A DNA stretch of 64,000 nucleotides. Source: Cydia pomonella (taxonomy: Eukaryota; Arthropoda; Insecta; Lepidoptera; Tortricidae). How positions within the stretch are numbered: position 1 is the first letter of the stretch; every line of letters begins with the position of its first letter. The stretch spans positions 4,526,001-4,590,000 of the forward strand of contig NC_084726.1 in the NCBI RefSeq assembly GCF_033807575.1, in the 5' to 3' direction. Shown here one piece after another: positions 29,171-39,759 of this stretch. A program made the position numbers and the translations under genes. Below the pieces are notes generated by a model. The model had not been told where the DNA came from. It worked only from the letters and a program-made list of their open reading frames with translations, and did no database searches.

Positions 29171-29860
29171 AGATCACACAGTATAATAAGTAGGTCCTAT
29201 CACACGAGGGTTTTTTTGAGCTAAGGCCGGCGACGGCGGGATTTGTTAAGATTTAGTTAGTGGAAAACGTTTCCCCCCGAAATGGAATTTCATAAAAAAT
29301 TACCGTTATTTCATTAAATTCAAAAAGCTATTCTACCCTCTTAAGAGTCACACGGAGCTATTTAGCCGGCGCCGCATCTACAATCTAAATTACACTCTCA
29401 TTTTAAAACAACTTGCCTAAATGATACGCAACTTGGATTGTAGGTACTGTAGTAAATGCCCTAACAGAAGTATCTACTTTTCTATAGAGCTAATGTGCTG
29501 ACTTGGGTACATAAGTTGGTTACTCCTACTTGTTTTATACGCCTTCAAGTAAAGTTGCACAACACTTGAATTTATCAGTAAAATATTAGTATTGTCAGCA
29601 CAAAAATTACTGTATACAATTATACAAAACAGCCTTGAAGGCAAGTGCCTAGTATTCATTCTTGTAGCCACCTACAAAGCAAAACCTACCAAGACAAAAT
29701 GCAGTGCAATTTGTTTTGTTTGAAATAAGGTTCGAAAATGGAAGGCGGTTTCATATGTTGCTGGGCGGCTATACCTATATACAGACTAATAGGCATTGAA
29801 ACCCACGCCACGAACGTATGTTTTAAACAAAAACATACGCAAGAACCATTTGGCTACCAA
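29171..29860. other. Gene-free stretch with a foldback
   Basis: 29218-29375 contains GAGCTAAGGCCGGCGACGGC at the left and GAGCTATTTAGCCGGCGCCG at the right, suggesting a short degenerate element. The rest is AT-rich and unrecognised. Confidence 0.4.
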
Positions 29861-29866
29861 AAAATA

Positions 29867-30306
29867 TTTTTCATCACACTTGCTCGAAAAAGATCTTATT
29901 GCATGCAGGTGTACTGAAGGACAAAGGCCTATTTTGTTCCCGCGGGAGCTATGGATTGTGAAAAAAAAGCTATAACTCCCTAGCTTTTTTCTTAAATTAT
30001 GTCACTTATTCATACAAACCAAGTTACACATACAACTGACGTTTGTAATTTAATATTTTTGTTTATGTTTAAAATTATTTAATTTGATTAATTTAACAGC
30101 CGTTTATAATATTTTTACATAATTTTCAATTGTGGCTGAATGCCAAATAGGTCTGTGCCTTCGATGCCTAACCTGTCGAGAAATTACAAAATTGCGGACA
30201 AACGTTTGATATGTCACCGTATTTAAGAATTATTTCGCTTAAAATTTAGTTTTTTCTTCGCAAGTGTGATGAAAAACATTGTGTGTAACTCCGGGGGTAA
30301 GAATAT
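29867..30306 (+). mobile_element. Repeat of about 400 bp with TTTTCATCACACTTGC ends, copy 1
   Basis: TTTTCATCACACTTGCTCGA at the left is mirrored by GCAAGTGTGATGAAAA ending at 30276, followed by TGTGTAACTCCGGGGGTAAG. The inner sequence AAAGGCCTATTTTGTTCCCG and CCCGCGGGAGCTATGGATTG is shared with the inverted copy at 33120-33540. Confidence 0.75.
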
Positions 30307-31020
30307 TGCAAACTCGGGTCTTTAATTCCCTCCAGCCTGCGGCTGTCGGGAATTACCACCCTCGTATCCGAAATTTCACTTACCCCCCCTCGTTGCACAA
30401 TGTACTAAAACGTGTTTCACGTAAAGAAACAGGTGTTACACAAAATGCTTTCTCAGACCTTCGCTTTTATTTTTATTACCGTCGAGTTTCTTATCTTCGC
30501 CTGTGCTACCTATTTTCGCCTAGTTTGACATTAGTTGCCATTAACAAAATGTTTCTAATGGAAGCCTTACATAAAACTGCTAAATACAAAGTATTTTTTA
30601 TGGGTGTCAACATTCTTCGAACAACCTGCGGCTAACTTCACACAGTTGACGTTCAGTGAGGTTTTTTCGCGACACCGACGAGACGTTTTTTAATCCAGTG
30701 TTTTAACTTAAGTTTTAAACAGTGATACGGACCAGGTAATGTTAAACTTTTTAGATGATTATATCCTATAACTATTTGTTTTTCAAATGAAACTAGTATT
30801 TAATGGCTAGCTTACGTTTAGAAGTCACAAGTGGATAAAACATTGGTGAGGGTAGTTTGCGTCCGTCTTATTGCCAAATTTCGCCTACACCTAGGGTTGT
30901 TAAATTTGTAGTACCACATTAATTGGTGGATGACATTACTTAATTGTTTCCAAATTTAAATATTTTCTTGTGTTTGGTTTTTCGGAAATGGCTTTAACAA
31001 TTTGGAGGAAAGTCAATAAG
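30307..31020. other. Gene-free stretch before the 31-kb frame
   Basis: 30307-30420 holds GCAAACTCGGGTCTTTAATT and CCAGCCTGCGGCTGTCGGGA, probably more of the repeat at 29867. 30447-30479 is a 33-bp sequence repeated at 32088-32120. A CAG|GTAATG donor-like site lies at about 30735 but no exon could be proven. Confidence 0.4.
30447..30479 (+). repeat. 33-bp exact direct repeat, left copy
   Basis: Starts GCTTTCTCAGACCTTCGC and ends TTTTATTTTTATTAC. An exact copy is at 32088-32120, bracketing 1.6 kb that includes the frame at 31056. Confidence 0.85.
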
Positions 31021-31055
31021 TAGATTAGATTACGGATGATTCCGAATATGGGACA

Positions 31056-31455
31056 ATGGACGATTATATCGCGGCGTATTTACAACAAGAAGAAGAAAAT
31101 ATAGAACCGCCGATACCTTTCGGAATTTCTGATATTGGGTATCTCATAGAGGACGATAAGAAATTAAATACAGGCTCCTGGGTTTTGGCAAAGTTCGTAA
31201 CCAAAAAGAGTGTAAAGCATTTTGTAGGAAAAGTAATAACTATGAAAGGTAACGTCCCCGAAATCAAATTCGTGAGGAAAGTGAAAGAATCGAAATTTAA
31301 TACAGGATTCGTATTTTTCTACCCAAGAGTTGACATCTGCATGTACTATGAAGCATTTAGATGACATTCTTTTAATATTGCCCGAACCAAAAATTTCTCG
31401 ACGGGGACAAATTGTATTCAATAATATCAATTTAAGTAAATACAATTTACAGTAG
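31056..31455 (+). pseudogene. Small protein-coding frame with one frame break
   Basis: The ATG at 31056 opens 102 codons (MDDYIAAYLQQEEENIEPP at the start; TGSWVLAKFVTKKSVKHFVG and EIKFVRKVKESK in the middle; FVFFYPRVDIC near the end), stopping at 31362. A second frame, open at least from about 31345, continues KHLDDILLILPEPKIS, then RRGQIVFNNINLSKYNLQ, to TAG at 31453. AATAAA follows at 31462. The order W-V-x-x-K-F, V-G-K, K-F-x-R-K, D-I, then LP-x-P, RRG and F matches a short C-terminal domain I have seen in many unnamed arthropod proteins. Its function is unknown to me, though it has the look of a small beta-barrel. One surplus base near 31341 would explain the break. An upstream in-frame TAG (31026-31028) limits the 5' end, unless an acceptor AG there joins an earlier exon. 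It could be the last exon of a host gene, a retrocopy or transposon cargo. Confidence 0.55.
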
Positions 31456-31461
31456 TTTCCA

Positions 31462-31467
31462 AATAAA
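31462..31467 (+). terminator. Poly(A) signal AATAAA after the 31-kb frame
   Basis: It lies seven bases after the second-frame stop codon at 31453-31455, supporting a transcript end here. Confidence 0.5.
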
Positions 31468-31469
31468 AG

Positions 31470-32830
31470 TACCTACCTACCTATTGGTTTTTATGTCTAT
31501 TACAAGTTGATTGAAAGTTGAGACTTAATTATTATTTAAGTGTTGATATAAAGTTTAAAAAAAGCTGACTGAGATTTAAGACTTAATTATTATGTAAGTG
31601 TTAATGGAAATTTATTAAAGAATATAACCGAAATGCCTTTATACAGTTCCTGTTGAAGACCTTAGTACTTAACATGATTTTAGACTGATAGATTTAGTTG
31701 AAAACTATTTAATGCCAACAAAATGGCCATATTCTGTATAGCTGTCGCAAAATTGATATGTTATTACTTATTTTACGTGTAAGCCAAAGTCGGTACTATT
31801 ATTGTTATTCGTAGTGCAAACACAATAAAAAGAGTATTTAAATTAAGAAGTTAAATATTTTAGTTTACGCTATATGAGTATATGCGAATGTTTGTCTACT
31901 CTTGCCGATGTTGAGTAGATATTTTTATATGTCTAACTTTGAATAATAAGGTTGATTTGATCTCAATTACTATCATAATAATAAGCGAAAAAAGATAAGT
32001 TTTTTGTTTAAATATGAAACAATTTTATTAAAAATATATTTTTTTACTTATAAACCATTACTCCCCTTTATTTGGCATGTTGGTTACGCTTTCTCAGACC
32101 TTCGCTTTTATTTTTATTACGCATTAAACTCACGATAATTGCAATGTTGCCATAAAAATCGAGTGAAAGCAATTAAAAAGAAAAACAAAATCGTCCGCTC
32201 AACTCCGACAGGTGATGAAAGTTTATCCGTAAACGGTTTAAAAAAAATAAGCTGTCACTTTCGTTGCGTCATCTGTCATTGAACTTGAATTTGGAATTTC
32301 GAAACGAAAGTTCCATTTTCAAATATGGATGGAGAAAGTCATAACAATGAAAATTAAGGTGGATTGATGGTCTAATACGGCGTCAATGTTGATTATGGGT
32401 TCAAAGTTATCGCAATAGATATTGTTGCTTTTATACGTGTAGCTCGTTAGTGATGATTTTATTGTGTTGCGTTTAGTTACAGCGTTATTCGTCATTATGT
32501 TTGGTGTAAGCTTGAAATGGTAGGCGTAAGCATTGATATGCTGCATGCGTATTATACGGATACGGTCTCAGCGTGTGAAGTCTATGGCACATTGTTACTA
32601 TTGTTAGATGTAATGGTTTTCTTTTCTCTATCTCAATATGGTGTCATACATCTCCCCAAAGTTGTTCCGAATTTAAACTACGACGTTAACAGATACAATC
32701 GGATGATGACCTGAAGGCACATTAGAAAAGTCTCAAGAAGAAATTAGATTTTATAGAGCTTTAAAATAAAGTACTGAAAAATAGACATTAAGTTGTAGGT
32801 TTTTGCAAACGAGGTCTTTAGATTTGATTT
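31470..32830. other. Gene-free stretch
   Basis: 31505-31610 contains an imperfect duplication (TGAGACTTAATTATTATTTA and TTAAGACTTAATTATTATGT). The 33-bp direct repeat sits at 32088-32120. The 65- to 75-codon frames at 32319-32714 have no recognisable domain. Confidence 0.45.
32088..32120 (+). repeat. 33-bp exact direct repeat, right copy
   Basis: Identical to 30447-30479. No poly(A) or recognised element end adjoins it, so a target-site duplication is only one possibility. Confidence 0.85.
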
Positions 32831-32835
32831 GATTT

Positions 32836-33118
32836 GGACCCGGGTACGTCCTTAAACTACGTCCACAAGAGAGGTATGGGCATTGTGAATGTCGTCTAGC
32901 TTCGTGTAGTAGGGAACAGCACAGCGGATGTCATTCCAGATCTAGAGCAGCGCCCAACTGGGGAAGTAACACTAGCCCTATTACTGTTGTGTTCCTGCCG
33001 GTGAGGTTGCAGGTTGCCAGAGCTCAACGAGGGGAGGGAGGGTTATTAGGGTCGGCAACGCGCATGTAACTCCTCTGGAGTTGCAGGCATCCATAGGCTA
33101 CGAAGACTGCTTACCATC
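32836..33118 (+). mobile_element. LINE 3' end, family A, interrupted
   Basis: Starts GACCCGGGTACGTCCTTAAA, as does the copy at 43885, and continues through GTCATTCCAGATCTAGAGCA and GGCAACGCGCATGTAACTCC. It stops abruptly at CTTACCATC, where the inverted 400-bp repeat begins, so its A-rich tail is missing. Confidence 0.8.
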
Positions 33119-33119
33119 C

Positions 33120-33540
33120 GAATATTCTTACCCCCCGAGTTACACACAATTTTTTCATCACATTTGCGAAAAAAAAAATTTTTTAAGCGAAATGATTCTT
33201 AAATACGGTGACATTTCAAAAATTCGTCCGCCATATTGTCATTCTTTGACAGGTTAGGCATGGAAGGCACAGATAGACGGAGCAAAAATATTTTAAACGG
33301 CTATTAAATTAATCAAATTATGTAATTTAACATAAACAATAAAACTAAATTATAAACGTCACCATTTTTAAAGTAAAACTCATTTATAACTACTTGCTTC
33401 GTATGAATTAGTGACACAATTTTAAAAAGCTAGTTATAGTTTTATTTTTACAATCCATAACTCCCGCGGGAACAATACATGCCTTTGTCCTTCAGTATAC
33501 CTGCATGAAATAAGATTTTTTCGAGCAAGTGTGATGAAAA
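33120..33540 (-). mobile_element. Repeat of about 400 bp, copy 2, inverted
   Basis: Begins GAATATTCTTACCCCCCGAG, contains TTTTTCATCACATTTGCG and AATCCATAACTCCCGCGGGA, and ends GAGCAAGTGTGATGAAAA. It is the reverse complement of 29867-30306 with moderate divergence, and with it brackets 2.8 kb containing the frame at 31056. Confidence 0.75.
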
Positions 33541-33545
33541 CAAAT

Positions 33546-34960
33546 TAACAATCTAGCATTGAGATCAGTAACTCCATCAAATTCAGAAAGTAACTCGTAA
33601 AGTTTTTACTACCAACTAAAGTATAAAATCTCGTTTATCTATGATGGACCGCGCAATTATTTTATTACTGTAAAAATTAAGACGAACAAATTGCACTACC
33701 ATAACCATGTCATTTTTATGATTAATCTTCTTGGATTCCGCAATTTATTACTTCGAGCCTCTAATTTGCACTCTGCTAAAAGACATGGCGGCAATTTCCT
33801 CTGCTGACCACATTTGCAATGTAATAACACAAATCCAAGTTAAAATCACCCTTAAGTTTTTGTTCACAAGAGCCAGGTACCGGTTCAACGGCTGCACGTA
33901 TAATTTGGTGTTAGTTCTAGGAAAAGATGCGTTCAGAAACTCGGAAATATGAATGACATTGCTTGGAGATGCTCGTTTTTTTTACTAACGGCATCATTGT
34001 TTTATCATTTTTAAAAGCGCAATGTTGGTCTACTGACTCGATTCTAAATTCGTTATGTATGTTTTATAATTTTCGAAAGCAAAAGGCTACAACAAATTGT
34101 TTTTTTTATAACTGTGAACTAGTGTGAACTGTGTTCTACAAAGTTTTAAGAGCCGATTCACAAGGTACTAAACGAAACGAATACACTTCAAATTATAGAA
34201 TGATTGTAATAGTGGGATGAAAAACTCAGCGTGGGCCAAAATTTGTATTCACCGTTGTTACAGAACGAAACGAGGCGAGCGCTCAGAATAACCAATTTTT
34301 GGGATTGAGATCTGGGGTGGGTGTGTTCTCATTTGTTTCCGTCCCTCGTGACCGCCGCCATTCATGAGGCGGGGACACATGGCAATACACCCTGGGGTGC
34401 TGTGAACAGCAGTTTCGTATATTTACCTCTCCGTCGCTCTTGCTGCTCTTGCATCGAGCGATAGAGGGATATAAAATTTCGAATTTAGATGTTCGTGGTT
34501 ACAATATGACAACTTTTGAATCTGGAAGCGCACTAGAACCGGTCCGGGACGAAAAAGATCAATTGCAATTGTCAATTTTACGTATTGATCCTTTACAACC
34601 TCATCTCTCTCTCTTATCCTAGCCGATTTCGACCACAGCGAGTGCATTATATTCGTTAGGTGCGGGAAATAAGCTGGTCCGCCCGCTCTTGCACCCACAT
34701 GTGGCTGCAGTAGCCAATCTTCGTCTAAAGTACTCGTTCACACCGAGGGCATAGGCATATCGAAGCGATGGTCAATGGCAGGTACGTGAAGGCAAATGAC
34801 GGAAATGATTATTGAATCCCATTTAGATCTTTGAAGCAACCGATTGATCGTTTTATCTACGTGATATTTTTGAAAGTCCCAAAAATAATAAGGCATTCAT
34901 TGAAATTGCGTCAATGGAAACTACTATGAATGAACTGTCGCGGTATTTCCAGACCGATAC
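33546..34960. other. Gene-free stretch
   Basis: 34310-34405 has motifs shared with 40780-40910 (GGGGTGGGTGTGTTCTCATT, GGCGGGGACACATGGCAATA), a degenerate foldback. Frames at 33731 and 34423 show no known domain. Otherwise AT-rich. Confidence 0.4.
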
Positions 34961-34964
34961 GCCC

Positions 34965-35104
34965 TTCAAGAAGAGCGTACTCCCATCTTAAAGGCAGGCA
35001 ACGCACTTGTTACCCGTCTAGTGTTGCACGTGTCCATGGGCGATGGTAATTTGCTTACCATCAGACAATTCGTCTGCACATTTGCATACTAATCATCAAA
35101 AAAA
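34965..35104 (+). mobile_element. SINE/LINE 3' tail, type GTCCATGGGCG
   Basis: CTTCAAGAAGAGCGTACTCC, CATCTTAAAGGCAGGCAACG, GTGTCCATGGGCGATGGTAA and GCTTACCATCAGACAATTCG, then a short A-run. Related to 17262-17329 and distantly to family A. Confidence 0.68.
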
Positions 35105-35665
35105 TCGTCAGATTGACATCTCGGGTCCTCTGTTCGCTGGGGAAGTTGCAAGTTTGACTTGTTCCTAAGTGTCCTCCACTTGGAATGAAACACAGGCCGG
35201 TTCGCCCACGGTAAAGAAGCGAATTCAAAAGACTGACACAGTTTGAAGAACCTTGTGGCAAGTGGACAGTTAATACTCAATCCCAAAGTTTATTTTTAGT
35301 TCAGTTAGTAAGTTTAGGCGTTGATTTGTCGCTGAGAAACTAATGAATATATTTGGTCGCAAACGATTTTTTATACTACGTCGATGGCAACATTGGCAAC
35401 TATGCAGCCCGTCTTAGGCACTTATCACAGCTTATGGACACTTGCAAATTCATTACTACCTACATACTACTTGTGTTATTGTTGTAAAGCTTGTCTGAAA
35501 GAGATTGCTCTTTCCCTTTAGCGATAAGACCGCTTATTTGTCCGTCTCTAGGTATCTTTTTTGTTTGCTTTAACCTGTATCGTTTACTGTGGTGACTGGT
35601 GTGCCAGTAAAGATTATCTATTGTATTATTTTCGAACACCCGATATTTCAATGCAGTTACATGCA
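35105..35665. other. Gene-free stretch
   Basis: No recognised repeat. Minus-strand frames of 65-122 codons here have no domain that I recognise. Confidence 0.4.
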
Positions 35666-35682
35666 CCTTGTATTGTTTAAGG

Positions 35683-35800
35683 TCCGACCGAGATGTCGGT
35701 TTCGGTCTCGGCATTCTCGGCCAAAAATCGAGCCGAGTTCTCGGTCTTGGCTCTCGGCCAAAATGGGCCGAGATTCTTGCCGAGACCGAGAATAGGCAAC
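35683..35800. repeat. CTCGGC/GCCGAG cluster
   Basis: The hexamers CTCGGC, GCCGAG and GTCTCGG recur about ten times in both orientations within 120 bp (TCGGTCTCGGCATTCTCGGC is one piece). This clustering resembles subterminal repeats of hAT elements such as the GGATCCGG cluster at 41020, but no terminus or target duplication was found. Confidence 0.5.
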
Positions 35801-35829
35801 TATTGTCACTATTGTTCACTGGTAACAAT

Positions 35830-36835
35830 GGTGATCGAAATATCGATAGCTCGAAAATAATAAAATATCCGGGCCGATATTAAATGAAACTAATCGTAAA
35901 TCATTCAAAACTGTTAATTTTCACGTTTTTTAAAGAATCTGTTCTTGGTTCTAAAGTGTACAGAATACGATACCGGCAGTACACAGGATAATCTTTTCCA
36001 ATGATCTTCAAGCGGTTACCGTCTAGTTTATACACTCGAACTGGGTACATTGTAATTATACCCCCGGGCGAGGGTAGCTATTTGTTTTCAACCGCTTGTT
36101 ACTTTTGCGAGACTTCAAAAAAGAAGGTTTAGACTGTTTGTAGTTACTTATCTGAATTCCATGTCGAACAAATAAATACTTACTCGTATTTACTCGTAAA
36201 GTACGATTCCTAACGAACGAGCGGAGTAGGAGCGCATTGCACATTTGTATGGCAGCAAGCCGGTCGGCTGATCGTGGACGTGGACGGCTCCGAACGCATT
36301 CCATCGCCTCTGCCATACGTAATGTATAGACATACTTAAGATGCGTTCCGGCCGGTCGGTGGGAATCGTACATCAGTAGTATCAATAAGTACCTAATAGT
36401 CGACGAAATAGGTATAATTTGCACCGATTCGACATAGGTACAAGTCGTTCGAGAGATTTCATTAGATCCGAAAATCACAATCTTATAACCGAAGCAAGTG
36501 GGACGATAGGATCCGAGTAAATTTTATTTTTACGTCTACACCACAAAATCAATCAGATTATCCCGTCTGGATACTTCAGAAAGCGTGGTGATCGATCTTA
36601 CGCGATGCTCACGACCATCATTCAGCGGTGTCGACGATACTGACTACTTACATAGGCTGTATAATGGCTGCAAGTTGCTAAATGCTAGTCTCAGTGAATG
36701 TTAAGTTAAACATTGCACAAGAGCACCAACGCTCAAAAGTCAAGCTTGACTCTAATGAAAGAACGTATCTAAGCATAAGATGTACGATTCACTTTAGCTG
36801 GCTAAAGTTGGAGCGCACCTTACTAAATTCAAAGG
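35830..36835. other. Gene-free stretch
   Basis: 36215-36330 is GC-richer (CGTGGACGTGGACGGCTCCG) and could be a degraded repeat. The 140-codon minus-strand frame at 36056-36478 has no recognisable domain. No gene supported. Confidence 0.4.
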
Positions 36836-36839
36836 AGTT

Positions 36840-36968
36840 TTTTTTTTATACCTCGACGGTGGCAAACAAGCATACGATCCGCCTGATGGTAAGCAGTCAC
36901 CATAGCCTATGGACGCCTGCAACACCAAAAGCATTACATGCGCGTTGCCGACCCTTTAAAAACCTGTA
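36840..36968 (-). mobile_element. LINE/SINE 3' end related to family A
   Basis: A T-run then CCTCGACGGTGGCAAACAAG, CGCCTGATGGTAAGCAGTCA and GGACGCCTGCAACACC, finishing GCGCGTTGCCGACCC. This is the reverse complement of the family A ending with clear divergence. Confidence 0.75.
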
Positions 36969-36969
36969 C

Positions 36970-38220
36970 ACTTCTTTTTTGAAGAACCCCATACTGCTAA
37001 CGGATAGTTAATAACGTTCCATGTTAGGGCCAATTTTTATTTTGTAGCCTTTTTTAGGCCAAAAAAATGTACCTACGTAGTTTTCCGTTGAGTTACGATA
37101 ATTGCATAGGTACGTTTTCGTAACTTAGAAGATTTTTAGGCACATTTTTAGGGTATACGGTGACATTCCGTGTTTTTACAGACGCATTTAGTACACTATT
37201 ACACTAAGTGTAGAATCTTCAAATTCATTTTGATACTAGTGAGATGATCCTCGACTTAATGGTTCTCATCTGTTTCTATCGTGTTTCTATTTTACATCTA
37301 CATATAATCTTCACCAGATCGTCTGTAGCTTGTTGAGGGTATTTTTTACGGAACGTCTCGGAGTTCTTTCACTCCCATATCAATATCTCTCCATATCTTA
37401 CCTGTGGACAATGGAAAATTCAATTATTTGAGATAGCTGATCATCATAGAGTAATTTATTTAATTACAATTAAACAGTTACACAAAATTAACGGAATAAA
37501 CTTTAAAGGCTGTACCTAAGTAAAATGTAAAAATATTAATAAATTATGATTACACTAGCGCCTGCCTGTGATTTCGTCTGCGTGGGATGATAATTATTAT
37601 TGATAAAAATTAATATCCTATGTCTTTTCTCGGGCCTCAAATTATCTTATTTTTTTCTACGAAGTACCAGACTACATACGTCTGTCTGTATGTCTGGTAC
37701 CTCATCGAAAAGTTGTTACTTCCGCATTTATAATAATAATTAATATTAATAGGGATATATTAATTATTTTACAATTTCTTTTTCGTAGCAACAACATGAC
37801 ATGGGTTGGTGTCATCAATCTTCAAGTACCTAATGTAATGTTGCATTGCTGTCCGTGCCCGTCTCTCTCTGCCTTTAGATTATTCGATTAGCAACATGAT
37901 TCTACATGCAAGCCATTGCATAATGTAAAGGGCTTCTGATTCTGAGGCTTCATTTGTAATTGTAAAGCAAGTTCTGTTTCAACACGAGTGTAATTTCATT
38001 TGCTAGCCAAGCCAAGGGATGGGTGCAAGTGAGTTGTTGCAATGGTTTACGTCTACACACAACAGTACAACACGGAGGTCTATTGAGATATTAATTTGTA
38101 ATGGATAAGTATCAGCTATCAACTGTTAAAAGTGACATTTCTTCTTTACTATCTAAATAGACATCAGGACATCACGGTGAAAAACTATAACGAATTTGAT
38201 TTCAACAGAGCGAAGTGTGA
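36970..38220. other. Gene-free stretch
   Basis: 37664-37708 has an inverted repeat (GTACCAGAC ... GTCTGGTAC) around GTCTGTCTGTAT. Otherwise AT-rich with no recognised element. Confidence 0.45.
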
Positions 38221-38221
38221 T

Positions 38222-38312
38222 CTCTTAGAGAATGCCTTAAGGCATTAAGCGCGCCATTTGTACTTATTTTTATCGTGCAATAAAGTTTAAAAAAATAAAT
38301 AATAAATAAATC
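38222..38312 (+). mobile_element. LINE 3' tail, family E, copy 2
   Basis: AGAGAATGCCTTAAGGCATT, AAGCGCGCCATTTGTACTTA and GTGCAATAAAGTTTAAAAAA with an (AAAT)n tail. Confidence 0.75.
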
Positions 38313-38319
38313 TTACGTT

Positions 38320-39035
38320 TTGGCCACGAAACGTATGCTCAGAGCGCAGGGCCCGTGACCCTCAGGATTAGTTACAACTAAGGTTACACTTTTCATGTTT
38401 GTGTTTCACGTCGTTGGTCTATCTTGAGTGGATTTACCCAATGTTCATAACTATTAGCAGGAACGTAGTTCAGATAAATACAAGCATGGTTGATCATCTC
38501 TCACCACAAAAAAGTTAAAGTATCTAGAGGTCATCTTACAATGGTTTTCCCGCTCTCGCAACCAATTAGAATCGTCCCTGTAAACAAACGAAGGTGTACC
38601 TATATTTGTACTATTTGTATGATAGTTAGCAGAACTGTGCGAAGCCCGTATTTTGGACCGAACTTTGCAGAGAGCTTGTTTGTATCTTTTGTTATGTTGG
38701 TAAAAGTACGTGTCTAAAGAATTAGAGGAGAGAAGAAAATGTTTAATCTTGCGTGGAAATGGTGTCATAGAAAAGAATTTAAATTTGGAGTAGTTATTCA
38801 AAACCAACATATATGCAGCTGGTGATTTTCCCATCGCCTTTCAATGATCAACATTGAATTCCTTTATCTTGCTAATACAGAAAATTAGTAGTAATATTTA
38901 TTATATAACTAACAGTGGTACGAGGTTGAGTATATCTCTCATTTTGTACGGTTGCTCTCGGGATTGCTCCGAGCACCTGAGCAGCCTTCGGCTGTCCAAG
39001 ATCGATCTTGTTGACAGTGAGTATTCTGTACGTAC
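38320..39035. other. Gene-free stretch
   Basis: A 126-codon minus-strand frame at 38454-38834 has no domain I recognise. A short palindrome CAGCCTTCGGCTG lies at about 38982. No gene supported. Confidence 0.4.
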
Positions 39036-39148
39036 CTAGTACAGTCAGCATCAAAAGCAGAGTGTCAGACAGTTTCTGATTCTGATTAATCGGTCGCATC
39101 GCTAAAGGCGAATTTAAAAATGTTGTGGCTTTCGGGCGGAACTTAATC

Positions 39149-39286
39149 AACGAGGGTGGGAGGGGGTTAGGGTCGGCAACGCGCATGTAACTCCTCTGGA
39201 GTTGCAGGCGTACATAGGCTACGGATACTGCTTACCATCAGGCAGGCCGTATGCTTGTTTGCCACCGACGTAGTATAAAAAAATCA
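39149..39286 (+). mobile_element. LINE 3' end, family A
   Basis: CAACGAGGGTGGGAGGGGGT leads to GGCAACGCGCATGTAACTCC and TTGCCACCGACGTAGTAT plus an A-run. A Tc1-like MITE end (CAGTCAGCAT) is at about 39041, just upstream. Confidence 0.82.
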
Positions 39287-39499
39287 AAAAGATGTGTGCG
39301 GTTAGGTAGTTTTGTATATATGTATTATATATGTATAACTATTTACATATTTGTTTTATTTCATATCCCATTTATATATTGTAGATTATAGGGCTTAAAG
39401 GTTTACCTATCTTTTAGGAAATGAAATATTTTCTTTTATGCCGTTTAGTACATTTTTGATGTCTACCGTTCTCCAAGTCTTCCTCAATTACTCAAAGGT

Positions 39500-39617
39500 T
39501 AACTAGAAGAGATCCCTGAAAGGGATAAGTTGACATTTGTACAAATGATGTGTGTTCTTTCCTGTTTTATGTTTCTTTTTGTACAATAAAGTGTTTTACT
39601 ACTACTACTACTACTAA
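39500..39617 (+). mobile_element. LINE 3' end with AATAAA and (ACT)n tail
   Basis: GAAGAGATCCCTGAAAGGGA, TAAGTTGACATTTGTACAAA and GTACAATAAAGTGTTTTACT, then (ACT)5. The AGAGATCCCT-AAGGGAT arrangement is known to me from lepidopteran LINE ends. Confidence 0.65.
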
Positions 39618-39660
39618 AAAGAGTCTGTATATAGTCCGTGTCATCTACGAACCGTGGACC

Positions 39661-39745
39661 AGGATCACGCGCAGATTTGTCAAATCTAACCTGTAATGTC
39701 ATGACAATGCGAGTCAAGGCACGCGTCATCGTGAATGACACGATC
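39661..39745. mobile_element. Short palindromic MITE, copy 2 (of 438)
   Basis: Shares CACGCGCAGATTTGTCAAAT, ATGACAATGCGAGTCAAGG and ACGCGTCATCGTGAATGACA with 438-526. The left terminal arm is missing. Confidence 0.65.
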
Positions 39746-39759
39746 TACTCGTATATACA

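Noticed and set aside
30279..30635. 118-codon frame as an upstream exon of the 31-kb frame
   Set aside because: It begins in the 400-bp repeat and runs through the 33-bp direct repeat, so it is probably repeat-derived.
35460..35828. 122-codon minus-strand frame as a gene
   Set aside because: Its middle part is created by the repetitive CTCGGC cluster.
36056..36478. 140-codon minus-strand frame as a gene
   Set aside because: No recognisable domain, irregular composition with an Arg-rich segment from a GC-richer patch, and no start or splice support.
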